NCBI RefSeq assembly: GCF_000507765.1
Contig: NZ_KI669401.1
Location: forward strand, 831,102 to 895,101
DNA: 64,000 nucleotides
Origin: Streptococcus parasanguinis CC87K
GTDB taxonomy: Bacteria > Bacillota > Bacilli > Lactobacillales > Streptococcaceae
Direction: 5' to 3'
Positions 45,302 to 55,959 of the stretch are shown here, one piece after another (positions within the stretch are counted from its first letter, which is position 1; every line of letters begins with the position of its first letter). Under the pieces are notes generated by a model that saw only the letters and a program-made list of their open reading frames with translations, did no database searches and was not told the origin of the DNA. The translations under genes and the position numbers were made by a program.

Positions 45302-45954
45302 GCTGTTTCCTTTCTATGCTGGTCTAAAATTTCAAGAACAAGGCTTAAATCCCTCTTCTCAATACGATATAGGGCTCGCTCAGCGACGATTGGCTTGGCC
45401 ATAAAGGCAATCCCGATACCGGCTGTTTCAATCATCGGAAGATCATTGGCACCATCTCCCATCGCAATCGTCTGACTTCGTGGGACATGATTTTCTTTCG
45501 CCCATGTCAGGAGGGACTCTTTTTTCCTTTCAGGTGTGATTATCCCACCGAGGACTTTACCTGTCAAACAACCATCAGAAGCCTGCAAACGGTTGGCGCG
45601 GACCAGATCAATTCCTAAAGACCTCGCGATGGGGTCGATGACTTCATGAAATCCCCCGGAAACAAGGCCAACCTTGTAACCTCTTTGATGCAGTTCCGTG
45701 ATTAAGCTTTCAGCACCCGGTGTGACTTCCATCTGCTCCAAAATTTTCGGAAAGATAGAGGTCTCTAATCCCTTCAATAAAGCAACACGCGCCTCTAAAG
45801 ATGCTGCAAAATCCAGCTCCCCATTCATTGCTTGGGCTGTAATCTCTGCCACTTTTTCTCCCACGCCAGCTTCTTGAGCTAGTAGATCAATCCCTTCCTG
45901 TCTTATCAAGGTTCCATCTACATCCATAACGAGGAGACCTGTTACTTTTTTCAT
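45286..45954 (-). CDS. serB: Phosphoserine phosphatase
   Basis: 222 residues, HAD superfamily. Last step of serine synthesis. HAD motif I MDVDGTL (nucleophile Asp), motif II VSGGF, motif III Lys (PERKKESLL) and motif IV GDGANDLPM are all present, with the C1 cap around residues 18-80. AAAGGAAAG precedes the ATG. First gene of serB-glxK, with a near-consensus promoter at 45980-46008. No N-terminal ACT domain, so the short bacterial form. Confidence 0.92.
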   Translation of the reverse strand: MKKVTGLLVMDVDGTLIRQEGIDLLAQEAGVGEKVAEITAQAMNGELDFAASLEARVALLKGLETSIFPKILEQMEVTPGAESLITELHQRGYKVGLVSGGFHEVIDPIARSLGIDLVRANRLQASDGCLTGKVLGGIITPERKKESLLTWAKENHVPRSQTIAMGDGANDLPMIETAGIGIAFMAKPIVAERALYRIEKRDLSLVLEILDQHRKETACISY

Positions 45955-45979
45955 CGCTTTCCTTTCTTATTTCTCCCTT

Positions 45980-46008
45980 ACTATACAAAAATAGGGTTTA
46001 AATTTCAA
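45980..46008 (-). promoter_or_regulatory. Promoter of serB-glxK
   Basis: -35 TTGAAA (46003-46008), 17-base spacer, -10 TATAGT (45980-45985). Confidence 0.75.
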
Positions 46009-46029
46009 GTTTCAATGATGATTTGAAGA

Positions 46030-46052
46030 TAAAAAAATGACCTCCTAAAAGG
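46030..46052 (-). terminator. Terminator of ezrA
   Basis: ATGACCT / AGGTCAT stem with T6-7 on the minus strand, 15 bases after the stop. Confidence 0.88.
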
Positions 46053-46066
46053 TCATTTTTCTGTTA

Positions 46067-47791
46067 TTAGAAGCGAATTTGCTCCCGGGTTTTTTCATAG
46101 GAAGTAACAAAGCGATCGGTTACGCCTGCTTCTACCATTTCCAAAGCATCTGAGATGACTTTGAAGGAAGCCGCATAGTCATATTCTCTTTCGAAAATAT
46201 AAAGGGACTCATCAAAGGCTGCCTGTACATGATCGTCAAATGAACGGTAACGGTTCGAGTATTGCAACAATTGTTCTGTCAATGTCGCATTTTGAACAAT
46301 TCGATACGCCGCTTCTTCCAATTCATTCATATCATTGGTCAAGATTTCCAACAAACGATTGGTTGATTCGATGTTGATTTTATCCCCTTCCAACTCATCC
46401 ATCAAAGCTTCTGTATTGTTACTTGCAGTGAAGAAAATTTCTAAGAATTCTTGAGGAATTCCTGGCAAGTTCCGTTTGTCCATATAGCGTTTAATGGCAT
46501 GCAAGCGGTTAGCATAGATGTTGACTTTTTGGCGAGCATTGGCATCGTCTTTTTCAATTTTTGAAAGGGAATCACTTAAGCCAATTTGCTCATCTTCGAT
46601 TTCTTTCAAGCGAGCTTCGATAGCTTCTAACTCTTCTTCTACGATAGAATAGGCCTTTTGTGTTTCAGATGAATCTTTCAAGGCATCTTCTACCACATTT
46701 TCTTGTGAAGATAGCTCAGCTTCCAACTCTTTTAACTGTTGGCTGAAGCTTTCATTCAAGACGAATGTTTTACCGAGACGTTCCACTTCTGCCGCAAGCT
46801 TACTATTGTTATCTTTAGCATGTTTCAAATAGCCAGGCAGTTGTTTCACTAACTTCTTCACAACTTTTTGTGATTCAATTTCACGGGTAAAGATGTGATA
46901 CAAAGCATCGATTTCTTCTTGAATTTGTTCATTTTCGTAAATGGCATTGTCCAATTCAAGGGCAGATACATTTGCCATATTGTTCTTCAAGGAAGCATGC
47001 AACTGTTGGAAACGAGATTCAATATCTGTTTCAGTGAAGTGGTAACCAGATTCCAAAAGCTTGCGGTAGCCACTTTCCAAATCCTCTAATTGGTCTGGAA
47101 GTTTTGCTTGAAGGGCAGTGACAATTTCTGGCACTCGCTCAACAATTTGTTTTAAGGCTACAATATGATTTTCAGCTGTATCAAGGATTTCAGCCGCTTC
47201 AACAGGGTCACCTGAAGAATTCAAGGTTACAAATTGTGAGAACTCAGATTGAATATTTCCAATTTGTTTTTCAATTTCAGGAAGCGCACTGCCATAACGA
47301 TCTGGGTCTGAAGTGACTTCTTTTTGAAGTTCTTCAAACATATCCAAGGCATGAACCACACGACCGCTATTCTTTTGTTCCTGCTCTTCCAGATCAGAAA
47401 GGGCTTTGCGAATCGCCTTGATATCTTCGTCGATCAATTGGATCTGACTTTCGATATTGTCAATGGCTTGTTTAGCCTTCATGAAACGGAAAGAATTATT
47501 ATAGCCTTCCGCTTCAAACAGATTGTTTTCAATATCAGCAAATGAATTTAAGGATAAATCTACCCATTTTTGATTCCATTCACGAAATGCAACTTGACTT
47601 TGACCAATCAAATGCATGTTTTTTACGGCCTCTACTTCATCGTTGACCGGAAGGTTGTATAACTTTTCTTTTCGTTCTTCCAGTGCTGCCAGTAAGGCTT
47701 CATTTCGTTTTCTCAAAATGACTGCAACCACATATCCTACAATCAAGATAAGGGCGACAATAAAGATGAGAACAATTAGTCCACTAGACAT
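46067..47791 (-). CDS. ezrA: Septation ring formation regulator EzrA
   Basis: 574 residues. One N-terminal membrane helix (residues 4-26) leaves the rest in the cytoplasm as long spectrin-like helical bundles with heptads throughout (for example KAIDNIESQIQLIDEDIKAI is one). EzrA interacts with FtsZ and early divisome proteins and is essential or important in streptococci. AAGGAG upstream. It has its own extended -10 at 47834-47842 and follows gyrB after 86 bases, the order seen in pneumococcus. Confidence 0.95.
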   Translation of the reverse strand: MSSGLIVLIFIVALILIVGYVVAVILRKRNEALLAALEERKEKLYNLPVNDEVEAVKNMHLIGQSQVAFREWNQKWVDLSLNSFADIENNLFEAEGYNNSFRFMKAKQAIDNIESQIQLIDEDIKAIRKALSDLEEQEQKNSGRVVHALDMFEELQKEVTSDPDRYGSALPEIEKQIGNIQSEFSQFVTLNSSGDPVEAAEILDTAENHIVALKQIVERVPEIVTALQAKLPDQLEDLESGYRKLLESGYHFTETDIESRFQQLHASLKNNMANVSALELDNAIYENEQIQEEIDALYHIFTREIESQKVVKKLVKQLPGYLKHAKDNNSKLAAEVERLGKTFVLNESFSQQLKELEAELSSQENVVEDALKDSSETQKAYSIVEEELEAIEARLKEIEDEQIGLSDSLSKIEKDDANARQKVNIYANRLHAIKRYMDKRNLPGIPQEFLEIFFTASNNTEALMDELEGDKINIESTNRLLEILTNDMNELEEAAYRIVQNATLTEQLLQYSNRYRSFDDHVQAAFDESLYIFEREYDYAASFKVISDALEMVEAGVTDRFVTSYEKTREQIRF

Positions 47792-47833
47792 ATAAAAACT
47801 CCTTCATCGTATTACTTGAACGTAATCCTAGTA

Positions 47834-47842
47834 ATTATACCA
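47834..47842 (-). promoter_or_regulatory. Extended -10 promoter of ezrA
   Basis: TGGTATAAT on the minus strand, 42 bases before the ATG; weak -35. Confidence 0.6.
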
Positions 47843-47877
47843 TAAAATATCCATTAATGGGAAGCGTTCGGTGAATT

Positions 47878-49839
<1,962 letters not shown>

Positions 49840-50403
49840 CTATTCAAATATAAACTGGTGTAAGTGTGGCATGGAATCAAATAAATAGGTCGAAAGCCCT
49901 GCAGCCTTTCCAGCTTCTATATCGATCGGACGATCTCCGATGACCAGACCGTCTTGAATACCATATTTTTCCTTCAAATAAAGCATAGAGGCTGGGTCTG
50001 GTTTTCGAGGAAAGCCCTCGTCTGCCGTTACAATCTCCGTAAAGTAGGGTGCAATGCCTGTCTGTTCAATAAGGGTCAAAACTTGGCGATCCCGATGAGA
50101 TACCAAAAAATGGCGTCCTCCATGTGCTTGGATCTCTTCTAGTAACTCTTTTGCTCCCTCAAATAAGACCGGCTCTTGCAAGCCCAAGGCTTCTTTTTTC
50201 TTGTATTCCGTACGAAAATTGGAAATATGAGGTGCAAAGGTTTGAATTGCATCCTGTGTTGAGATTTTTAATGCTGCATAAACAGAATCATGATCGGCTT
50301 GAATGTGAAAGTCCTTCAATGTCGCTACAAAGGCATTTGTGGACGTTTCGTAATTATCCAATAGCGTCCCACCAAGATCCCATATAAAATCATGATAATT
50401 CAT
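49840..50403 (-). CDS. HAD-family hydrolase upstream of gyrB
   Basis: 187 residues from MNYHDFIWDLGGTLLDNYETS. HAD motif I is DLGGTLLDN, in which the usual second Asp (DxD) is replaced by Gly, as in some YjjG/PgmB-like members; motif II VSHRDRQV, motif III Lys near PRKPDP, motif IV GDRPIDIEAG. Substrate unknown. There is no ribosome site: TGGTATAAT ends 7 bases before the ATG, so the mRNA is probably leaderless. Same neighbour order as in pneumococcus. Confidence 0.87.
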   Translation of the reverse strand: MNYHDFIWDLGGTLLDNYETSTNAFVATLKDFHIQADHDSVYAALKISTQDAIQTFAPHISNFRTEYKKKEALGLQEPVLFEGAKELLEEIQAHGGRHFLVSHRDRQVLTLIEQTGIAPYFTEIVTADEGFPRKPDPASMLYLKEKYGIQDGLVIGDRPIDIEAGKAAGLSTYLFDSMPHLHQFIFE

Positions 50404-50410
50404 AGTCAAT

Positions 50411-50419
50411 ATTATACCA
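50411..50419 (-). promoter_or_regulatory. Extended -10 promoter, leaderless HAD-gyrB message
   Basis: TGGTATAAT with the hexamer ending 7 bases before the ATG. The upstream T-rich tract is shared with the DJ-1 gene terminator. Confidence 0.65.
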
Positions 50420-50439
50420 CAAATGGACAAAAAAAATAA

Positions 50440-50471
50440 GCTAAAACCCTCATTTAGGGGGGATTTTAGCC
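50440..50471 (-). terminator. Terminator of the dinG-rodA-DJ-1 operon
   Basis: GCTAAAATCC / GGGTTTTAGC hairpin on the minus strand, followed by TTATTTTTTTT. The opposite strand also ends in TTTTTT. Confidence 0.8.
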
Positions 50472-50568
50472 ATTTTTTACGGTCATTTCATTTTAAATCA
50501 TAGAGAAGTCATTTTCCGTCATAGAATGTAAACTTTCACCAGAAAATATGGTGTCCAAAAGAGCAATT

Positions 50569-51120
50569 TTAAGCATCTCCAAAGACATCTTGATAGAGCA
50601 TTCCTTGACGAAGGCTTTGGGCATCTCCTCCAAACTGTTCTACCAAGGCATAGGCTAAGGCAAGCGCAGTTGAAGGACCACGACTGGTCAAGAGATTACC
50701 GTCTTTCACCACTGTTTCTTTCTGATAGTGTCCATCTTGAATCTCTTCTTCAAAACCATCGTAACACGTATAGTGTTTATCTTTTAAGAGACCTGCACGC
50801 GCCAAAACAATGGGAGCTGCACAAATCGCAGAAATGATTTTTCCTTTTCTACTTTCTTCTTGAAGAGCTGCAATCAATTCCGAATTATCCCGCAAATTCG
50901 CAGCTCCCGGCATCCCACCTGGTAAGAAGATTCCATCATAATCTGACAGGTCCCCATTCCAGAGGCGATCGACTTCCACTGTGATCTGGTGAGAACCTGT
51001 GACCGTTTCTTCCATGCCAATAAGGTCACAGTCGATCCCAGCCCGTCTCAAAACATCGACAATGGTCAAGGCTTCAATTTCTTCAAAACCGTTTGCTAAA
51101 ATCGTTGCTACTTTTTTCAT
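50569..51120 (-). CDS. DJ-1/PfpI family protein
   Basis: 183 residues from MKKVATILANGFEEIEA; AAGGA is six bases before this ATG and abuts the earlier one two codons upstream. The nucleophile elbow AICAAPIVLARAGLL carries the conserved Cys, with Glu in NGFEEIEA as its partner, as in YajL/ThiJ. Such proteins act as glyoxalases or oxidative-stress chaperones; activity here is not proven. Last gene of an operon with rodA, followed by a terminator. Confidence 0.88.
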   Translation of the reverse strand: MKKVATILANGFEEIEALTIVDVLRRAGIDCDLIGMEETVTGSHQITVEVDRLWNGDLSDYDGIFLPGGMPGAANLRDNSELIAALQEESRKGKIISAICAAPIVLARAGLLKDKHYTCYDGFEEEIQDGHYQKETVVKDGNLLTSRGPSTALALAYALVEQFGGDAQSLRQGMLYQDVFGDA

Positions 51121-51139
51121 TTTCATTCCTTCTTTCTAT

Positions 51140-52369
51140 CTATTGCGCCTTTTTAAGGACTACTTTTTTACGGATTGGAGGCCCTTCTTCTGGCTCTTTC
51201 TTTTTGCTGCTATGATTATATATTGAGAGGACCAGACCAATACCAATCAGATTACTAATAATAGACGATCCACCTTGTGAGATAAAGGGGAGGGGAATCC
51301 CCGTCAAAGGGAGAAGACCCGTTACTGCTCCGACATTTTCAAAAATATGAAAGACCAGCATCATGATAAATCCGATGGAAATATAGGTATAAAATTGGTT
51401 ATTGGACTGGAGGGTAATTTTTAAAATGCGGTAAATCAGGGTCACATATAAAATCAACAGCACCAGAGCTCCAACAAAGCCAAAGTCTTCTGCGACGACC
51501 GTAAAAATCATATCGCTTTCCCGTACGGGAACCAATAAATTGGAGACATTAAAGCCTTGCCCAAAGAGACCACCACTAGCAATAGCTAGCTGTCCTTGTG
51601 CCTGCTGGTAGGTGGTGGTTTGTGCATAGTCAAAAGGATTTAACCAGGCTAAAATACGGTTCATCTGATAGGTTGGCATCCCTACTTGCTGGTGCAGAAA
51701 AGCTCGCCCCCCTTCTGAAAGAAAGAGGAAGAGAAAGCCTGCTAATCCACCTGCCAGAAGCAAGATGACCGGCAAGATAATTTTCCAGGAAACTCCTGAA
51801 ACGAGCACTAAGCCCGCAAAAATGGCCAAGAATACTAAGGCCGTTCCCAAGTCCTGTTGGAGAGCCAATAAGGCAAAGACCGGAATCGTATAGATGGTCA
51901 ACTCTAGAATCAAAAACCAATCTTGTCGTAATAATCGCTCACGCCCCTTATTTCTTTGCAAAAATCGGACAATAGAGCGTGACAGCATCAGGATGAAGGG
52001 GATCTTCATAAATTCTGAGGGCTGAAACAAGGTGATGTTCCCATAAGCCACCCAGTTTTTAGCTCCTGTTGAAGCCACCAAGTTGGGATTATAAAAAACA
52101 AGAGGAAGAACCATCAAGGCCAAGCCTAGTAGGTAAAGAAAGGGAGTGATTTTCCAAAGAAATTTCGTACTAAAAATCGTCACAATCAGGCAAATGATAC
52201 ATCCCACACCAATCCAGGCCAATTGCTGCCCCAAAAAAGGCCACACCATTTGGGGATAATCATGAGAAACTGCCACATAAACGGATAAGATCCCAATCAT
52301 AAGTAGGGTGAAGACAATTCCAATGATCGAATAATCCAGGTGGATCGTCCAAAAATGATTTTTCTTCAT
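51140..52369 (-). CDS. rodA: SEDS peptidoglycan glycosyltransferase RodA
   Basis: 409 residues with about ten membrane helices. SEDS-family signatures: NITLFQPSEFMKIPFILML, LQQDLGTALVF, FTVVAEDFGFVGAL (with the catalytic Asp of the large loop) and GIPLPFISQGGSS. Position next to gyrB and the HAD gene as in pneumococcus favours RodA (peripheral elongation) over FtsW. AAAGGAA upstream. The basic C-terminal tail (PPIRKKVVLKKAQ) is cytoplasmic. Confidence 0.9.
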   Translation of the reverse strand: MKKNHFWTIHLDYSIIGIVFTLLMIGILSVYVAVSHDYPQMVWPFLGQQLAWIGVGCIICLIVTIFSTKFLWKITPFLYLLGLALMVLPLVFYNPNLVASTGAKNWVAYGNITLFQPSEFMKIPFILMLSRSIVRFLQRNKGRERLLRQDWFLILELTIYTIPVFALLALQQDLGTALVFLAIFAGLVLVSGVSWKIILPVILLLAGGLAGFLFLFLSEGGRAFLHQQVGMPTYQMNRILAWLNPFDYAQTTTYQQAQGQLAIASGGLFGQGFNVSNLLVPVRESDMIFTVVAEDFGFVGALVLLILYVTLIYRILKITLQSNNQFYTYISIGFIMMLVFHIFENVGAVTGLLPLTGIPLPFISQGGSSIISNLIGIGLVLSIYNHSSKKKEPEEGPPIRKKVVLKKAQ

Positions 52370-52402
52370 TCACGTTCCTTTCTGTGAGAATCATCAAATT
52401 AA

Positions 52403-53383
52403 TTAATAGAACAACATCTGTAGAATCAAGCTAGATCCTGCCACACAGAACCAAGCAATCAAACCTACCAGAAGGGGGGCTGCTCCAGCCGAACGGAACT
52501 GTTTCCAAGAAACCTTGCTTCCGATTCCAACCAAGGCCATGGCCATAAAGAGGTGAGAAAGGTCATTTAGGTATGGTAGGACCACTTTAGGTACCAGGCC
52601 AATAGAAGAAAGAATGGAAGCCACAATAAACCAGATAATAAACCAAGGAATAATTTTCTTTAACATTCCTTTGTTTCTTCCTTGTTGTTTACTCCGATAC
52701 CATTTTAAACCGATCAAGCCCAAACAAACTGGTACAATCATCAGGGCGCGTGTTAACTTAACAATTGTAGCCATTTGCCCCGCTGCTTTACTGTAAGAAA
52801 ATGCTGCTGCTACAACAGATGACGTATCGTTAATGGCTGTTCCTGACCAGAGGCCAAATTGAAAATTAGACATATGCCATAAATGCCCTAATACTGGAAA
52901 GATAAAGACAGCCAAAATGTTGAAGAAGAAGATGGTTGACATAGATAAGGCAATTTCCTCTTCATCAGCTTCAATGATCGGCGCTGCTGCTGCGATAGCA
53001 GATCCACCACAAATAGCTGTTCCAAACCCAATTAAGGTCCGTAGGTGAGATTTCAGATGGAAGACTTTCCCAAAGATCATCGCTGCAAGAAAGGCAACTG
53101 TTATTGTTGGCAGACTAATCTTCAAAGAAGACAAGCCGGTAGAGGCAACCGTCGCAATCGGCAAGCTAAATCCCATGAAGATAATCGAATACTGCAATAA
53201 TTTCTTACCGGACCAGTTCAGTCCTGGTCGTGAATTCTCTGGCAAATCTACTAATTCATTGAGGACAATTCCTAAAATCAAAGCAAAGACACTGGAGCCA
53301 ATGATGGGAAAGAAAGTTCCCAATAACATGGCACAAAGAGCCAGTACAAATGCAATTGCAAGTCCAAATCCTTTATTTTTCAT
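52403..53383 (-). CDS. YeiH family (UPF0324) putative sulfate exporter
   Basis: 326 residues from MKNKGFGLAIAF; AAAGGAA supports this start. Ten or so hydrophobic segments. Family motifs: FGTAICGGSAIAAAAPII and GLWSGTAINDTSSVVAAAFSYS (in two conserved blocks), near the middle of the protein. The YeiH family is annotated as sulfate/thiosulfate exporters or related to aspartate-family permeases, with little experimental support. It stands between dinG (4-base gap) and rodA (33-base gap), apparently co-transcribed. Confidence 0.85.
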   Translation of the reverse strand: MKNKGFGLAIAFVLALCAMLLGTFFPIIGSSVFALILGIVLNELVDLPENSRPGLNWSGKKLLQYSIIFMGFSLPIATVASTGLSSLKISLPTITVAFLAAMIFGKVFHLKSHLRTLIGFGTAICGGSAIAAAAPIIEADEEEIALSMSTIFFFNILAVFIFPVLGHLWHMSNFQFGLWSGTAINDTSSVVAAAFSYSKAAGQMATIVKLTRALMIVPVCLGLIGLKWYRSKQQGRNKGMLKKIIPWFIIWFIVASILSSIGLVPKVVLPYLNDLSHLFMAMALVGIGSKVSWKQFRSAGAAPLLVGLIAWFCVAGSSLILQMLFY

Positions 53384-53387
53384 TCTC

Positions 53388-55841
53388 TCAATTCCTTTCA
53401 AAAAAGTCAGCTGCTTGCTCAACAAGCCGCTCTCTCACTGTTGTGTGAAGGGGCAACACTTGCTGCAAGCCATCTAAAATTTGTTTTCCATATCGTTTGG
53501 TCACCACCCGCTGATCCAATAAGAGGACCAACGATTCCTGGTCTTGAAAACGGCTGGTTCTCCCAATAGCCTGTTTGAGCCTTAAAATCGCGACCGGAAG
53601 GCTATAGTCATAAAAGGGATTTTTCCCCTGTTCTCTGAGTTGGGTATTCAGCTTTTGAACCATATAATCTTTAGGGTTGTCAAAAGGAAGGCGCGTGATG
53701 ATTTGAATCACTTCTTTTTGTTGGGAAAAATCGACTCCCTCCCAGAAGCTTCCCGTCCCCAATAGAATGGAGCTTTCTCCTCGGTCAAATCGTCGCTTAA
53801 TATTAGCTGCATCACCATTCCGATACTGGGCCAAATGAGGAAACTTCAAGGCGTTTGACGTCTCCAGTAACAATTCTTTTGAGGTAAACAAAAGAAAAAT
53901 TGGTTTTCTTAGAGGAAAGAGTTCATCGATGAGCTGACAAATCTCTCCTGCATACTCCACGGAAGATAGAGAAACGACATCTGGAAAATCTATCGGCACC
54001 AACAATTCCTGGTGTTGTTTGACTGTTATTGGCACCCGGTAGATCTGCTGCTCTTGGTATCCCAAAAGGGCAGGTAAATGCACCTTTTTACTGATCGCGA
54101 TCGTTGCTGATACAAAGAGCACGGTCACTTCTTCAGGCACAAACTCCTTAAAGGATAGCAAGTCCTCAACTCCTCCGTGGAGACGAAGAATCTGGTGGCT
54201 TTCGACCACTTCCTTGTCCATCCAAAAGGTTTGGTAGCGCTCATCAAACAATTCTCTTAGATTCTCTAATGATTCGTTTTTTAATTCCGATACATCCTGT
54301 CGAATTTTTGCTACTGTTTGATCAGATAAGATCGCTGGTTTTCCTTGTACAACTTCCTTAGAGCAGGCATTTAACTCAAATTGAATACTCTCCAGCAAAC
54401 GTCGTTGCAGAAGATCTTTTTCCTCTTCAATAGCGTGTTGCAAGCTTAGAAGAAGAGATTGCAAGGTTTCTTCTCTCTGTGAAAACTGCTCCAAAGCAAA
54501 GAAGAGTTTTTGCGCTTCATCCACTACCAGAACAGATTCTTGAAGTAGACTCTTATCATCCTCTAGACGAGTTAACAGATAGGCATGATTGGTCAGAATT
54601 ACCCGGCTGGTTTTCACTTTTTCCTGGCCCAGACGCCAAAAATCTTCCTGATAAAAAAGCGAACGCTTTGACAATTGGCCATCGTGGCAAATGTCAGCTA
54701 CAAAATGAAGATGACGATAGAGTTGGCCAATTTCACTGAACTCTCCCGTTTCTGTCATCGTCAGCCAAACCAACAGTTGCATTTTAAAGCGTCGAATCAT
54801 CCCGTTATCTGACTCACTCTGTAAGGCCTCATAAAATTTATCGAGTTGGATGTAATCCTTGGGACTTTTCAGGCTATGAAAGGGAATTTGGAAAAGATCT
54901 TGGATGGTCTTTCCTTCCTTCTTCATAATTTGATCCTGAAGAATTTTAGTGGGAACACTGACAAGAATGCGCTTAGAGGTTTTCGCCAAAAGCGTTAATA
55001 GATAAGCGTAGGTCTTCCCAATACCCGTTGGCGCTTCAATAAAACTCGGAAGTGGCTGTTGCAAACTATCCTCGATATAGGCAACAAATTCTCTTTGTTC
55101 CGGATAAGCTTCCATTCCCAACAGCTGCATATTGAGTTCAAACTGTTCAGATAAATGCCGACTTTCTAAAAACTGCTGTGGCTTGCGCAGATAGAGACCA
55201 TGAACTTCTACTAAATGAGCTGGTAAAAAAAGGCTACTGTCTTCAAGCGCATCTTCTATTAAGAGTCGTGATTCATAAATCAAACAATCTGCCATCGAAA
55301 GAAGTTTTTCGATCAATCCTCTTGGCAAGCTCGCAATTTTCTCTCTCAATTTCAACAGCAGCTGGGCTGTTGCCATAGCATCCGCTAAAGCGGAGTGAGC
55401 ATGGTGCAACTCAATTTCCAATTCAGCCGCAAGCGCTCCTAAATTGTAGCGTTCTAAAGTCGGATAGAAAATTTGAGACAATTCAACCGTGTCAATCCGA
55501 GGAGTCGTTAGCTCAAATCCTTCCCAAAAGAGGGCTTCTGCCAATAAATTCGCATCAAATTTGACATTATGGGCCACAAAGACGGCATCTTCTATTAATT
55601 CAAAAATTTCTTTTGCCACTTGTGCAAACTCTGGTGCTTTTTTCAAGCGAGCATCTGTCAGGCCAGTCAATTGTTTGATATGCTCATCCAATCGTTCATG
55701 GGGATTCACATCCGTCTCATAGGATTGCGTAATCCTTCCATCTTCGATGATGACAATCCCAACCTGAATGATCTTAGCATTACTTCCAGCACTGGTCGCT
55801 TCCAGATCCACAATGGCATATTTCCGTTTCTGTCTTGTCAT
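53388..55841 (-). CDS. dinG: DnaQ-type exonuclease/DinG-type helicase fusion
   Basis: 817 residues from MTRQKRKYAIVDLEAT. N-terminal DEDDh 3'-5' exonuclease (DLEATSAG, HNVKFDANLL, HSALADAMA at about residues 10-165), then an XPD/DinG helicase: Walker A APTGIGKTYAYL, DEAQ box VVDEAQKLF, GTGSFWEGVD and QAIGRTSR. The four Cys of the iron-sulfur domain of E. coli DinG are not evident, as is usual for Firmicute fusions. No ribosome site: TGATATAAT ends 10 bases before the ATG. First gene of dinG-yeiH-rodA-DJ-1. Confidence 0.92.
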   Translation of the reverse strand: MTRQKRKYAIVDLEATSAGSNAKIIQVGIVIIEDGRITQSYETDVNPHERLDEHIKQLTGLTDARLKKAPEFAQVAKEIFELIEDAVFVAHNVKFDANLLAEALFWEGFELTTPRIDTVELSQIFYPTLERYNLGALAAELEIELHHAHSALADAMATAQLLLKLREKIASLPRGLIEKLLSMADCLIYESRLLIEDALEDSSLFLPAHLVEVHGLYLRKPQQFLESRHLSEQFELNMQLLGMEAYPEQREFVAYIEDSLQQPLPSFIEAPTGIGKTYAYLLTLLAKTSKRILVSVPTKILQDQIMKKEGKTIQDLFQIPFHSLKSPKDYIQLDKFYEALQSESDNGMIRRFKMQLLVWLTMTETGEFSEIGQLYRHLHFVADICHDGQLSKRSLFYQEDFWRLGQEKVKTSRVILTNHAYLLTRLEDDKSLLQESVLVVDEAQKLFFALEQFSQREETLQSLLLSLQHAIEEEKDLLQRRLLESIQFELNACSKEVVQGKPAILSDQTVAKIRQDVSELKNESLENLRELFDERYQTFWMDKEVVESHQILRLHGGVEDLLSFKEFVPEEVTVLFVSATIAISKKVHLPALLGYQEQQIYRVPITVKQHQELLVPIDFPDVVSLSSVEYAGEICQLIDELFPLRKPIFLLFTSKELLLETSNALKFPHLAQYRNGDAANIKRRFDRGESSILLGTGSFWEGVDFSQQKEVIQIITRLPFDNPKDYMVQKLNTQLREQGKNPFYDYSLPVAILRLKQAIGRTSRFQDQESLVLLLDQRVVTKRYGKQILDGLQQVLPLHTTVRERLVEQAADFFERN

Positions 55842-55851
55842 AATACTTAAA

Positions 55852-55860
55852 ATTATATCA
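55852..55860 (-). promoter_or_regulatory. Extended -10 promoter of dinG, near-leaderless
   Basis: TGATATAAT; predicted +1 about four bases upstream of the ATG. Confidence 0.6.
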
Positions 55861-55931
55861 CGTTTGAGCAAGCTCTGCAGATTTTTTTCTCCTTTCATGC
55901 TGACTTCAATCCTGTTATTTTCCTCGCAATT

Positions 55932-55940
55932 TGATACACT
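55932..55940 (+). promoter_or_regulatory. Extended -10 promoter of the metallo-hydrolase gene
   Basis: TGATACACT, 19 bases before the ATG; an AAAGGAG ribosome site lies between. Confidence 0.55.
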
Positions 55941-55959
55941 ATTCTAGAAAGGAGTCCTT

